Shown in pieces: positions 1-8,320 of a DNA stretch of 64,000 bases. The DNA is from Dialister hominis (GTDB lineage: Bacteria > Bacillota > Negativicutes > Veillonellales > Dialisteraceae). The position numbers were made by a program, and so were the translations under genes. Position 1 is the first letter of the stretch, and the number at the start of each line of letters is the position of its first letter. The stretch is from contig NZ_AP019697.1 of assembly GCF_007164725.1 (NCBI RefSeq), positions 108,501 to 172,500 on the forward strand, read 5' to 3'. The notes beneath the pieces are model-generated. The model saw nothing but the letters and a program-made list of their open reading frames with translations. It had not been told where the DNA came from and made no database searches.

Positions 1-213
1 GTACACCTTTCCCGAATCGGGCTGGTGGATGTGCGTCAGTATGCGGGCAAGCGTCGACTTGCCGCTTCCGGATTCACCAACGAGGCCGAAGGTTTCTCCT
101 TCATGGATCGTGATCGACACATGGTCAGCCGCCTTGACGGGAATGCCGTCTTCAGGATGGAAGGTGAGGCATATGTCCTCCGTTCTCAGCAGTTCTTTTC
201 CATCAAGTCTCAT
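1..213 (-). CDS. ABC transporter ATPase, Dpp/Opp/Nik F-type (partial)
   Basis: The first 71 codons of a second ATPase of a peptide/nickel-type importer; the rest lies beyond the left edge. A Walker A motif, GESGSGKS, is visible at residues 46-53. Its ATG overlaps the stop of the upstream ATPase gene (ATGA at 210-213), so the two are translationally coupled. In this family two different ATPases form the heterodimer that powers the two permeases. The family call is firm from the motif and the operon; the substrate cannot be told from this fragment. Confidence 0.85.
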   Translation of the reverse strand, partial: MRLDGKELLRTEDICLTFHPEDGIPVKAADHVSITIHEGETFGLVGESGSGKSTLARILTHIHQPDSGKVY

Positions 214-971
214 GACAATACGCCTCCCGGGTCTGGAACAGCTGCTAGAAGCAGCTTGGTATACGGATCTTTCGGATGATAAATGACTTTTTCGGCGCTT
301 CCGTATTCGACGGCATTTCCATCCTTCATGACAAGGATGGTATCCGCCATGTACGAGGCAAGGGCCATATTATGTGTGACGACGATGATGGCCGTGTCCG
401 CGCGGGCACAGACGTCCATCATTTCACGGACAACGACAGCCTGATTCGTGACATCCAGGGCAGACGTCGGTTCATCGGCAAGAATCAGCTCGGGATGAAT
501 CGCCATCGCCATTGCAATCCCGACTCTCTGGCGCATGCCGCCTGACAGTTCGAAGGGATAGCTCTTGAGGATGCCGGCCGGATCAGGAAGGCGCACCTGC
601 GAAAGGAGATTCGTCATGCGGTCTTCCGCTTCGCCTCCCGTGATGCCGTGGGCAGCGAGGTATTCGGAAAATTCCGTCCCGATCGTGCGGATCGGGTTCA
701 GCATGGCGCCGCTGTCCTGAAAGATGAAGGACGTCTTCTCGCGGATCGTCTTCGTCTCCGATTCCTTCCCTTCAAAAAGGATGTGTCCGCCTGTCACTTG
801 TCCCTGCCTTGGCAGGATATGGCCGACAGCGCGGAGGACGGTCGTCTTCCCCGAGCCGGATTCCCCGATGATGGCAAGAATTTTCCCTTTGTCCACGGAA
901 AAGGATACCCCGTGGACGACGGGATTTCCTTTGCCGTATGAAATGGACAGGTCATTGACTTCTAAAAGCAT
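210..971 (-). CDS. ABC transporter ATPase, Dpp/Opp/Nik D-type
   Basis: A 253-residue ATPase that would hydrolyse ATP on the cytoplasmic face of a peptide/nickel-type importer. Walker A GESGSGKT is at residues 36-43, the Q-loop near FQD at 84-86, the signature LSGG at 142-145 and Walker B LILADEP at 162-168, so all catalytic parts are present. It is shorter than many family members (about 320 residues) and lacks most of the C-terminal oligopeptide/dipeptide extension that often carries an Fe-S cluster, which is more like NikD. It lies 33 bp after the binding-protein gene and overlaps the next ATPase by 4 bp. All five genes run leftward as one operon. Confidence 0.88.
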   Translation of the reverse strand: MLLEVNDLSISYGKGNPVVHGVSFSVDKGKILAIIGESGSGKTTVLRAVGHILPRQGQVTGGHILFEGKESETKTIREKTSFIFQDSGAMLNPIRTIGTEFSEYLAAHGITGGEAEDRMTNLLSQVRLPDPAGILKSYPFELSGGMRQRVGIAMAMAIHPELILADEPTSALDVTNQAVVVREMMDVCARADTAIIVVTHNMALASYMADTILVMKDGNAVEYGSAEKVIYHPKDPYTKLLLAAVPDPGGVLS

Positions 972-1004
972 GGCAGCTCCTTTATGAATGAAAGAATGAA
1001 ATGA

Positions 1005-2579
1005 TTACTTGGAAGCCGGTGTGATCTTGTCGGTGATCCAGTAGTAGTCACACGGCTTGATATCTGCATGAGCGACAGCAGAGGTGGAAATCATATTGGT
1101 CTGCGGATAACCGAAGACGAGGGTGGCGGAGGTATCCTGCAGAATCTTTTCCATCTGGATGATGATGTCCCTGCGCTTGGCCGGATCGAATTCGCCGGCC
1201 AGCTGATCGGAGAGCGCATCATAAGCCGGGTTGCTGTAGCCGGAACCGTTCTGCGGGTTGGAGCCGTTGACGTTCGTCTTCCAGTACATGTTGAGGAACG
1301 TTTCCGGATCGCCTGCCTGTTCGGTCAGGATGTTGGAAATGAGGAGGTCGTACTCGCCTCTGGTGCCGATGCCGTCAAGGACGTTGTAGTCGACGTTCTT
1401 CAGATTGATCTGGATGCCGACCTTCTTGGCATCAGCCTGGGTAGCTTCAGCAAAGAGCGGCAGTTCAGCACGGCCGGAGTAGTAAACGAAATCAAGGGAG
1501 AGCGGCTTGCCGTCCTTATCGACGATGCCGTCGCCATCCGTATCCTTCCAGCCTGCTTCAGCAAGGAGCTGTTTGGCATGTTCAGGATTGTACTTGTTCG
1601 GATAGGTCTTGGAAAGTCCGTCGAAGTCATAATCGAGGGACGGCGGGAGAGCCGGGCCACCAGGGGTGAATGTATCCTTCAGGAGGACCTTGCAGTATGT
1701 ATCGCGGTCGAGGGATTCGATCAGGGCAGCACGTACGCGCGGATCTGCCAGCGGTTTACCTTCCTTCACGGAAAGACGGGCAAGAACGTCGCGGATGGAA
1801 TCGATTTCAGAGGTGGTGAATTTGCTCTTATCCTTGAAGAGTGCAAGATCGCCAGGCGCAATGTTGACGGCAACGTCGACTTCGCCCTTCTGGAGAGCCA
1901 TGGCGCGTGTAGACGGGTCATCGATTGTATTGACGACAGCATGCTTGTAAGGAACAGCTGCATAGTAATTCGGGTTCGCATCAAGCTCTGTCTTGGCTTT
2001 GGAGAAGCTCTTTACGACATAAGGACCAGTGGAAATCGGGCCCTGCTTGTCGAAGTCCTGCTTTCCTTCAGCAGACGTGTCGACGATGATGAAGAGCGGA
2101 TCGCCCAGCATGCTTGGAAGTGTTGCAATCGGCTTCTTGGTGTAAATCGTGACAGTCTGTCCATCAGCTGTGATATGGTCGAGTGGGAACATAGCCTGGG
2201 CACGCGGCGCTTTAGCAAACGTTCTCTCGATGGATTTCTTGACAGCTTCACCGGTGACAGGATTGCCGTTGGAGAATTTGATATTCTTGATCTTGAATGT
2301 CCAGGACATCTGGTCCGGAGCGACCAGCCAGCTTTCAGCGATCCAGGGTTCCGGGCGCATTTTATCATCAAAGTGGACGAGTGCTTCGCCGACACCGTAA
2401 CGCATGACCTGCCAGCCGAAATAGTTGGCCGTCGGTTCAAGGCTGTCGGCGAAGTTCGTTACGCCGACACGGAGGGTGTCTTTACTCGCGGAGGAAGAAC
2501 TTCCGCCGCATCCGGAAAGACCGAAAACGAGAAGGGCGCAGGCTGCAAGGGCAGCCCCTTTCTTTGCAAATGAATTCAT
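1005..2579 (-). CDS. ABC transporter substrate-binding lipoprotein (SBP_bac_5 family)
   Basis: A 524-residue extracytoplasmic binding protein. A signal peptide ends in the lipobox LSGC, with the acylated Cys at residue 24, followed by a Ser-rich linker. The body has the family 5 solute-binding features used for di/oligopeptides, nickel or metallophores, including the N-terminal RVGVTNFADSLEP stretch and a GPY motif in the middle. The N-terminal part reads closer to NikA/CntA-like members than to classic OppA, so nickel or a nickel chelate is possible; this is inference. An aspartate-rich DTDGDG segment occurs in the second half and is common in this family. Permeases are upstream and ATPases downstream in the same leftward operon. 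Confidence 0.85.
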   Translation of the reverse strand: MNSFAKKGAALAACALLVFGLSGCGGSSSSASKDTLRVGVTNFADSLEPTANYFGWQVMRYGVGEALVHFDDKMRPEPWIAESWLVAPDQMSWTFKIKNIKFSNGNPVTGEAVKKSIERTFAKAPRAQAMFPLDHITADGQTVTIYTKKPIATLPSMLGDPLFIIVDTSAEGKQDFDKQGPISTGPYVVKSFSKAKTELDANPNYYAAVPYKHAVVNTIDDPSTRAMALQKGEVDVAVNIAPGDLALFKDKSKFTTSEIDSIRDVLARLSVKEGKPLADPRVRAALIESLDRDTYCKVLLKDTFTPGGPALPPSLDYDFDGLSKTYPNKYNPEHAKQLLAEAGWKDTDGDGIVDKDGKPLSLDFVYYSGRAELPLFAEATQADAKKVGIQINLKNVDYNVLDGIGTRGEYDLLISNILTEQAGDPETFLNMYWKTNVNGSNPQNGSGYSNPAYDALSDQLAGEFDPAKRRDIIIQMEKILQDTSATLVFGYPQTNMISTSAVAHADIKPCDYYWITDKITPASK

Positions 2580-2730
2580 GATGTCTCCTTTTTGAAAATA
2601 TAGTGAATAAATCTATAGAAAAGGCAATGGGAAAGAATCATGCGGCTTTTGGGAAGAAGCCGGGTGATCCGAAGGAAACGGGATGGCGGGATGCAAGTGA
2701 GGAGACCTTGCCATTCGTTTCCTGCGCCTT

Positions 2731-3564
2731 TTACTGCTGATCCTGATGCGGGTCAAGGACATCCCGGAGTGCATCGCCCCAGAGATTGAAGACGACGACA
2801 GAAAGGAAAATCGCAAAACCCGGGAAGAACATGAGCCATGGCGCGGTCTGCAGCTGCAGGCGGCCCTCATTCAGCATGAGGCCCCATTCCGGCTGCGGCG
2901 GCTGGCTCCCGAATCCGAGGAAGGAAAGTCCGGCCAGTTCCATCATCATGGCGCCGATATCTGCAGCGGCCGTAATGACGAGAAGGGGAAGGACATTTGG
3001 CAGAATATGATGCAAAAGGATGTGAGTGTGAGTGCCGCCGCTGACAATGGCAGCTTCTACGAATTCACTTTCCTTTAATTTCAAGACGAGCGAGCGAGAA
3101 AGCCGCGCATACTTCGTCCATGTGACGACCGTCAGAGCCAGCATCGCATTGATCAGGGACGGTCCCATGATGCCGGAAATCGCGATCGCAAGGATGATCC
3201 CCGGGAAGGAAATCATCATGTCAGCGATACGCATAATGACGATATCGACGATGCCGCCTGCATAACCGGAAATGACACCGGCTGTCGTGCCGACGACAAA
3301 AATGAGAGCGACAAGGAAGAGGACACTGGAGAGCGAACGCTTAGCACCGCAGAGGATGCGGGAGAAAACATCGCGGCCCAGCTTGTCCGTGCCGAAAATA
3401 TGCGACGAAGACGGAGCCAGATTCGCATCCTTCATGGAAGCGGAAAGCGGATCATAAGGCGCAATGTGCGGCGCAAGGAATGCAATGAGAAGAATAAAAA
3501 GAATCAGGATCGACGTCACGAGGAAAACCCTGTTTTCCCGGAGTCCGCGGGCTATCATGTGCAT
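2731..3564 (-). CDS. ABC transporter permease, Dpp/Nik C-type
   Basis: A 277-residue inner-membrane permease. It shows the family N-terminus with one membrane helix (residues about 14-36) followed by the conserved GTDKLGRDVFSR motif. About five further helices follow, with the EAA loop (EAAIVSGGTHTHILLHHILPN region) that docks on the ATPases. The start overlaps the stop of the B-type permease (TGATG around 3564), indicating coupling. A 150-bp gap separates it from the binding-protein gene and shows no clear terminator. Length and motif order are normal for the family. Confidence 0.88.
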   Translation of the reverse strand: MHMIARGLRENRVFLVTSILILFILLIAFLAPHIAPYDPLSASMKDANLAPSSSHIFGTDKLGRDVFSRILCGAKRSLSSVLFLVALIFVVGTTAGVISGYAGGIVDIVIMRIADMMISFPGIILAIAISGIMGPSLINAMLALTVVTWTKYARLSRSLVLKLKESEFVEAAIVSGGTHTHILLHHILPNVLPLLVITAAADIGAMMMELAGLSFLGFGSQPPQPEWGLMLNEGRLQLQTAPWLMFFPGFAIFLSVVVFNLWGDALRDVLDPHQDQQ

Positions 3565-4508
3565 CAGCGGCCTCCTTTCCTCAGCCTGGGATCCAAGTGC
3601 TGATAGGAGAAGTCGATGATGATATTGATCACCATGTACATGAAAGCAATCCAGAGGACGACCGCCTGCACCGTCAGGAAGTCACGGTAGGTGATGGCCT
3701 GCACGATCATGTAGCCAAGGCCCGGCCAGGAGAAAATGATTTCCACGACAGCCGCGCCCCCAAGAAGCGAGCCGAAAGCAAGGCCGAAGAGCGTGATCAG
3801 AGGCAGGAATGCATTAGGAAGGACTTCCTTCCATAGAATCTGGCTCTCGGAAATGCCCCTGGCGCGTGCGCCCATGACATAGTTCTGCTGGAGTTCTTCA
3901 AGAACAGCAGCGCGGACCTGCCTTGTGAACTTGGATGTCATGACAATGCCAAGAGTGACCGTCGGAAGGACGAGATTTTCAAGAGAAATCGTTCCGTCGA
4001 TGATGGAGAAAAGATTCAGCTTCAGTCCGAAAAGCCAGAGGAGCATGAGGCCCATCCAGAAATTCGGGATCGATACGCCGGCAAACGAGAAGAGCCTCAC
4101 GATATAGTCGAAGCGGCTGTTCTGGCGGACGGCAGTGTAAATGCCAAGCGGCACAGAGAAGACGAGCATGAAAATCGAGGAGGAGCAGGCGAGAAGAAGA
4201 GTCGCAGGAAGCGCTTCCAGAATGGCATCCAGGACCGGCTTCTTCATGAGGTAAGAAAAGCCGAAGTTGCCATGCAGTACGCGTCCCAGCCAGTCCAGAT
4301 ACTGGTAAATGAAAGGCTGATCGAGCTCCAGCTCATGACGCAGCGCATCGATTTCCAATTGGCTGACGACGATGTCTTCATTGCCGGCAATCATCTGACG
4401 GACAGGATCTCCCGGGGACAGCATCACGAGACAGAACGTGATGAAGCTGATGCCCAGAAGAACGATCACAATCTCCACAAGGCGCAGGGCCAGTTGTTTC
4501 GGTTTCAA
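3564..4508 (-). CDS. ABC transporter permease, Dpp/Nik B-type
   Basis: A permease with about six membrane helices and the EAA-type loop (ARARGISESQILWKEVLPNA region) near residue 200. It is the first gene of the importer operon. The longest frame opens with ATG at 4538, but an AGGAGG at 4520-4515 lies inside that frame six bases before a TTG at 4508. I take TTG as the start, giving 314 residues and the usual family N-terminus (LKPKQLALRLVEI). It overlaps the next permease gene by one base. Confidence 0.85.
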   Translation of the reverse strand: MKPKQLALRLVEIVIVLLGISFITFCLVMLSPGDPVRQMIAGNEDIVVSQLEIDALRHELELDQPFIYQYLDWLGRVLHGNFGFSYLMKKPVLDAILEALPATLLLACSSSIFMLVFSVPLGIYTAVRQNSRFDYIVRLFSFAGVSIPNFWMGLMLLWLFGLKLNLFSIIDGTISLENLVLPTVTLGIVMTSKFTRQVRAAVLEELQQNYVMGARARGISESQILWKEVLPNAFLPLITLFGLAFGSLLGGAAVVEIIFSWPGLGYMIVQAITYRDFLTVQAVVLWIAFMYMVINIIIDFSYQHLDPRLRKGGR

Positions 4509-4544
4509 AGTCTTCCTCCTGAGATAATAGACAAACATACGTAA

Positions 4545-4612
4545 ACGAACATTTAGTTCGAAAACCCCATAACGTCAAAGAACAAGGCATGCATGCAGGA
4601 CCTTGTTCTTTA
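4545..4612 (-). promoter_or_regulatory. Untranslated leader of the ABC importer operon with two palindromes
   Basis: Between the predicted promoter and the TTG start there are about 165 untranslated bases. They contain an 11-bp hairpin (AAAGAACAAGG pairing with CCTTGTTCTTT, about 4579-4612) and a small palindrome CGAAC-ATTTA-GTTCG at 4546-4560. Neither is followed by a T-run on the minus strand, so these look like an operator or mRNA structure rather than a terminator. No known riboswitch was recognised. Confidence 0.4.
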
Positions 4613-4681
4613 AAATGGCAAACTCCGGACTCCCGGCAGTGCCATGCTTGTTTCGTTATCAGATTAGAATTTGTTAAATTA

Positions 4682-4709
4682 ATTATAACATGGTTTCCAT
4701 GGAAATCAA
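4682..4709 (-). promoter_or_regulatory. Predicted promoter of the ABC importer operon
   Basis: Read on the minus strand, TTGATT (4709-4704) and a perfect TATAAT (4687-4682) are separated by 16 bp and point into the importer operon. The left end of the neighbouring insertion sequence lies only about 6 bp upstream of the -35 box. Confidence 0.55.
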
Positions 4710-4715
4710 TGATAA

Positions 4716-6460
4716 TGTTTGGGGGACGCGGACAAAAAGTTGGACCAATTGACAGAGGTGTCAGGAGGTCAATTTATGTATTCGCATGAAGAGCGCTTAA
4801 AGGCAGTCAAACTGCACGTCGATTCGGGCATGGGGCTCAAAGGCATTATGAGAACGCTCGGCTATCCTCACGACATAAAAGTGTTGCGTCAATGGTGCCG
4901 GGAATTCAAGTTCTCCAGAGAGATTCACGAAGTAGACGGATTTGATGACGGATATTCTCTCAAACAAAAAACATTAGCCGTCAAATACTTCGTAAATTGC
5001 GGCGATCTGCGGCGCACCATCAGGGAAATAGGCTATCCCAGCAGCACGCAGAGATTGAAAATATGGGTTGAGAAATACAACCTTAACGAAAACGATCATT
5101 GGCAAGCTGACCAGAACCCTGTAAAATGGGGGCAAGATCGACAGACGGGAAGCAGTCCACTGATTCAGGAGAATCCATTCGAAGAAATTGAGATAGCCTC
5201 TAACGCTATCTACAAGGACTTAGGCTTCCTCGAGGAATTGTTCCAAAGGAGGCTGGCAACAATGTCTAAAAAGGACTCGGAAGTAACGATTGAATCTTTA
5301 AAAGAAGAAATGCAAGTACTGCTTAGAAATATGGAAAACCTCCGCAAAGAGAATAAAGCATTGCTGAAAGCCAATCAGTCACTGGGAGAGAAGACGAAGT
5401 CTCTTGATGAAAAGTGCCAGACACTTGCGAAAGAGTATAAGGAGCTTGGCGAGCAGACTCTTATTAAACGGATCGAGTACGAAGCCCTCGAGATAGCTGC
5501 AGAAACAATAAAAAAAGAAGAGGGCATCAGTCTAAAAACACTGACCAATCGGGAAAAAGCCATCGTGATTGATGCCCTTCTGAGCCGCAGCAAGTATCCC
5601 CTGAAGAAACTGCTGACGGTGCTAAATATGGCTAAAGCCTCATATTTCTACCAGAAATCCGCTATGAAGGCGGGAGATAAATATGCGGAAATACGCGAAA
5701 CCATCAAAGACAAATTTAAGAAGAACCGGTCGGTTTATGGTTACCGGAGAATCTGGTTAGCGCTCAGAAAAGATGGGAAAATTCTTTCTGAGAAGCTCGT
5801 CCGCCGCTTTATGAAAGAGGATCATCTGGTTCCATACCGCAAAAAAGCTAAAAAGTATAGCTCCTACAAAGGAGAAATTTCACCTGCCCCTAATCTCGTT
5901 AACAGGAATTTTCATGCCGACGAATTAGGAAAGCTGCTTCTCACAGATATTACGGAATTCCACATATCTGCAGGGAAAGTATACCTGTCAGCTATAACTG
6001 ACGTCTTTGACGGCAAGATTGTCGCATGGACGATCGGCACGTCGCCGAATGCCAAACTGGTCAATACCATGCTGGTAAAAGCGAGAGAGGCCCTGGGCGA
6101 TGACAAGCATCCTATCGTTCATTCAGACCGCGGTATACATTACCAATGGCCTGGATGGATCGCCTTGATGAAGAAATTCGGCTGGACAAGATCCATGTCG
6201 AAAAAAGGGTGCTCGCCGGATAATGCTGCTTGTGAAGGTGTCTTTGGAAGAGTAAAAAACGAAATGTTCTATAATAGAAGCTGGATAGGTGTATCCATTA
6301 AAGAATTCATAGCTTACCTAGACGATTATCTTCATTGGTATAATGAAGACCGAATTAAAATTACCTTGGGCGGCATGAGTCCAGTAGAATACAGAGAAAG
6401 CTTAGGGATAATGTAAGTACTACCAGAATGGTCCAAAAAAATATCCGCACCCCCTTGTCA
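4716..6460 (+). mobile_element. IS3-family-like element with a single fused transposase ORF
   Basis: The element is bounded by imperfect inverted repeats: GGGGACGCGG...TTGGACCA at 4722-4747 and its complement at 6429-6454, matching at about 18 of 26 positions. Terminal TG/CA bases would put the ends at 4716 and 6460 (1745 bp). Shifting the ends in by one base leaves the trinucleotide AAT on both sides (4714-4716 and 6460-6462), a possible 3-bp target duplication. It has one transposase gene. Ends are good to a few bases. Confidence 0.75.
4776..6416 (+). CDS. IS3-type transposase, single ORF (HTH, coiled coil, rve DDE domain)
   Basis: A 546-residue transposase that would cut and join the ends of its own element. 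The N-terminal 110 residues hold two helix-turn-helix-like units (YSHEERLKAVKLHVDSG and YSLKQKTLAVKYFVNCG, visibly repeated). A long heptad-rich coiled coil follows (MENLRKENKALLKANQSL region), then the HTH_21 linker (YGYRRIW) and an integrase core with D in LLTDITEF, D in HSDRG and E in NAACEGVFGR. Most IS3 elements make this protein from two frames by frameshifting; here it is one continuous frame. The start chosen is ATG 4776, preceded by AGGAGG at 4763-4768; the upstream in-frame codons lie in the inverted repeat. Confidence 0.85.
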   Translation: MYSHEERLKAVKLHVDSGMGLKGIMRTLGYPHDIKVLRQWCREFKFSREIHEVDGFDDGYSLKQKTLAVKYFVNCGDLRRTIREIGYPSSTQRLKIWVEKYNLNENDHWQADQNPVKWGQDRQTGSSPLIQENPFEEIEIASNAIYKDLGFLEELFQRRLATMSKKDSEVTIESLKEEMQVLLRNMENLRKENKALLKANQSLGEKTKSLDEKCQTLAKEYKELGEQTLIKRIEYEALEIAAETIKKEEGISLKTLTNREKAIVIDALLSRSKYPLKKLLTVLNMAKASYFYQKSAMKAGDKYAEIRETIKDKFKKNRSVYGYRRIWLALRKDGKILSEKLVRRFMKEDHLVPYRKKAKKYSSYKGEISPAPNLVNRNFHADELGKLLLTDITEFHISAGKVYLSAITDVFDGKIVAWTIGTSPNAKLVNTMLVKAREALGDDKHPIVHSDRGIHYQWPGWIALMKKFGWTRSMSKKGCSPDNAACEGVFGRVKNEMFYNRSWIGVSIKEFIAYLDDYLHWYNEDRIKITLGGMSPVEYRESLGIM

Positions 6461-6658
6461 ATACCGAGTAAATGAATGAAATCATAAGAAAATATGAGGA
6501 AATCATGAGAATAACCGAGATTAAGAAACATATCATTTAGAATGACCTGTTTTGCATGTATAAGGCATTTTTATAGTACAGTATAGAAAAATCTCGGATT
6601 CATCGCGGATCCCGGGAACGATTCGAATAAGTGTACACTTAAACATAGAAAAAATTCT

Positions 6659-8120
6659 GGTTCTTCACGCTTTTTTGTGGGATAAAAATAATAACATATA
6701 AAATTGGCATTGAAAAAGAGCATTATCTACTCCAAAATGTAAGTTGCCTAAAACTACGCACGGAGGTCGAATAATGCTCTTTTATTACCATAATGAAATC
6801 ACTTTTAATTGTCAATATTATCGCACAGAAAATATCACTAGCCATCCAAATCCTCATTGCCATACCCGAGTTACCAGTCTACGGACTGCCAGAGATTTTT
6901 CCTGTCCGCACTGTCACTCCCGTATGTATAGTTATGGGTTTTTTTTTGTACTCATCAAGGATTTTCCAGATCTTCCTAAGCAAAAGAAGTATATAGAGTT
7001 CTCGGGGCACAGATTCCGCTGCACATCCTGCGGGGAGACCATAACGGAAGATATCCCCTGCCAATGCCCTTTCACACGCGTTACTTGGGATATGGCCTTG
7101 TGGATTATCCATCTGCTTAAGTGTCATACATCCATTTCTGCCATTTCGGCCATGCTCTCTGTACATTGGAGTGCCATACAGAAAATACAAAAGCATATCA
7201 TGGATAAGGCGTTGGCTGCCTTTGAAACCTGCCTGAAGAAAAGTAACTATCGCCCACGGTATTTGGCCGTAGATGAGTTCGCTATCCATAAGGGCCATCG
7301 CTATGCCACCTGCGTTATGGATTTGGAAACGGGATTCATCTTGTGGGCCGGCCTGGGCCGCTCCATGGCAGATTTTGAGCACTTCTTTAAGAGCATTGAC
7401 CTTTCGCTTCTTTCCAGGCTAAAAGCGGTGGCCATGGATATGAACGCATCCTTTAACAGGCTGTTCCAGAAATATTGTCCGAAGGCCCCCATCGTTTATG
7501 ACCGGTACCATATGCAGGCACAGTTTGGGCGTGATGTTATGGGAGCCGTGCGCCTGGAGGAAGCACAAAAGCATAGGCAGGAAGCAGAAGCATTAAAGAA
7601 ATATACGAAAGAAACTAATAATCCAGAGCTCCAGAAGATGGCCAGGGAAAAGAGCCATGAAGAAAGGAAGCTTTATACCGAATTAAAGAAATCCCGATGG
7701 ATACTGTTAAAGAAGGACGACCACCTGAATGAAAGGCAGAAAACTCATCTGTTGGATATCCTGAGCGAGCATAGGGATTTGGCGATTTGTTATGCCATGA
7801 AGCAGGAGATGACTCGTCTGTTCACATTGACTGACTATGAAGAAGCTCTCGCCGGATGGACAAAATGGATTCAGGCCGGACTGGAGAGCGGGATTCCTGC
7901 CCTGGTAAAGTTTGCCCGGCAAAAGCAGAAGCGAATCAAGGGACTGGCTGCTCATGCCCTGTATCCTATCAATACGGGGAAGCTTGAAGGATTCAATAAT
8001 AAGATCAAGGTACTAAAAAGAATCGGATATGGGTACCGAAACATGGATTATTTCTTTACCCTTATCCGATTCCATTCTTTACCTAAAAATTATTCATCCC
8101 CCAAATTTCCGTGAAGAGCC
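6659..8120 (+). mobile_element. ISL3-family insertion sequence, copy 1 (intact)
   Basis: Ends read GGTTCTTCACGC (6659-6670) and, on the other strand, GGCTCTTCACGG (8120-8109), the GG-start terminal repeats usual for ISL3. The 8 bases outside are AAAATTCT on the left and AGAATTCT on the right, an 8-bp target duplication with one mismatch. The length is 1462 bp. It ends only 12 bp upstream of the promoter of the next operon. A second, broken copy lies at 17432-20114. Confidence 0.88.
6774..8114 (+). CDS. ISL3-family transposase
   Basis: A 446-residue transposase. The N-terminal part has a zinc-ribbon with Cys pairs (CPHCH near residue 45 and CTSCG about 40 residues later), a helix-turn-helix (HTSISAISAMLSVHWSAIQK region) and the DDE_Tnp_ISL3 catalytic domain beginning at LAVDEFAIHKGH. 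A conserved D is in VAMDMNASF and the late E in GKLEGFNNKIK. The start at ATG 6774 follows GGAGG at 6762-6766. The stop codon lies inside the right terminal repeat. The frame is intact, unlike the second copy. Confidence 0.9.
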   Translation: MLFYYHNEITFNCQYYRTENITSHPNPHCHTRVTSLRTARDFSCPHCHSRMYSYGFFFVLIKDFPDLPKQKKYIEFSGHRFRCTSCGETITEDIPCQCPFTRVTWDMALWIIHLLKCHTSISAISAMLSVHWSAIQKIQKHIMDKALAAFETCLKKSNYRPRYLAVDEFAIHKGHRYATCVMDLETGFILWAGLGRSMADFEHFFKSIDLSLLSRLKAVAMDMNASFNRLFQKYCPKAPIVYDRYHMQAQFGRDVMGAVRLEEAQKHRQEAEALKKYTKETNNPELQKMAREKSHEERKLYTELKKSRWILLKKDDHLNERQKTHLLDILSEHRDLAICYAMKQEMTRLFTLTDYEEALAGWTKWIQAGLESGIPALVKFARQKQKRIKGLAAHALYPINTGKLEGFNNKIKVLKRIGYGYRNMDYFFTLIRFHSLPKNYSSPKFP

Positions 8121-8132
8121 AGAATTCTTTCC

Positions 8133-8161
8133 TTGACACATATGGAAAAGGATGGTAATCT
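8133..8161 (+). promoter_or_regulatory. Promoter of the ZTP-riboswitch/OFA transporter unit
   Basis: A perfect -35 box TTGACA (8133-8138) and TAATCT (8156-8161) are spaced by exactly 17 bp and point toward the structured leader and the transporter gene. The ISL3 right end is at 8120, so the insertion just spared the promoter. Confidence 0.7.
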
Positions 8162-8177
8162 AAAGCCACAAACGAAA

Positions 8178-8280
8178 GACACCGCGGAACTGACGGAATG
8201 ATGTGGAATCGACCACGTGAACCGCGGATGATCTGATTGGCCGACCGTCTGGGCAGGGAAACCTGAACAGGCGGTTTTTG
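8178..8280 (+). ncRNA. Candidate ZTP (pfl) riboswitch with terminator
   Basis: The leader folds as expected for the ZTP class. CCGCGG at 8182-8187 pairs with CCGCGG at 8222-8227 (P1). The joining strand AACTGACGG resembles the conserved ACUGGCG, and a GTGG/CCAC hairpin sits inside. After a short linker comes CCGTCTGGGCA (8245-8255), very close to the hallmark CCGCCUGGGC of this class. Its CCGTCTG also pairs with CAGGCGG (8268-8274), which precedes TTTTT, forming a terminator that competes with the aptamer. In known cases the purine intermediate ZTP/ZMP binds and allows read-through when 10-formyl-tetrahydrofolate is short. The class is my reading of consensus and architecture, not a model search. 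Confidence 0.65.
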
Positions 8281-8320
8281 CGTCTTTGGTTTCCCTTCAT
8301 TGTTAAAGTGGAGGGATTAT

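Noticed and set aside
1500..1560. DTDGDG motif in the binding protein as a dockerin or EF-hand
   Set aside because: A single aspartate-rich loop is common in this solute-binding family and has no dockerin partner repeat.
1068..2573. A 501-codon open frame on the plus strand opposite the substrate-binding protein gene
   Set aside because: It is the antisense of a clear lipoprotein gene, has no ribosome site and its composition is that of a shadow frame.
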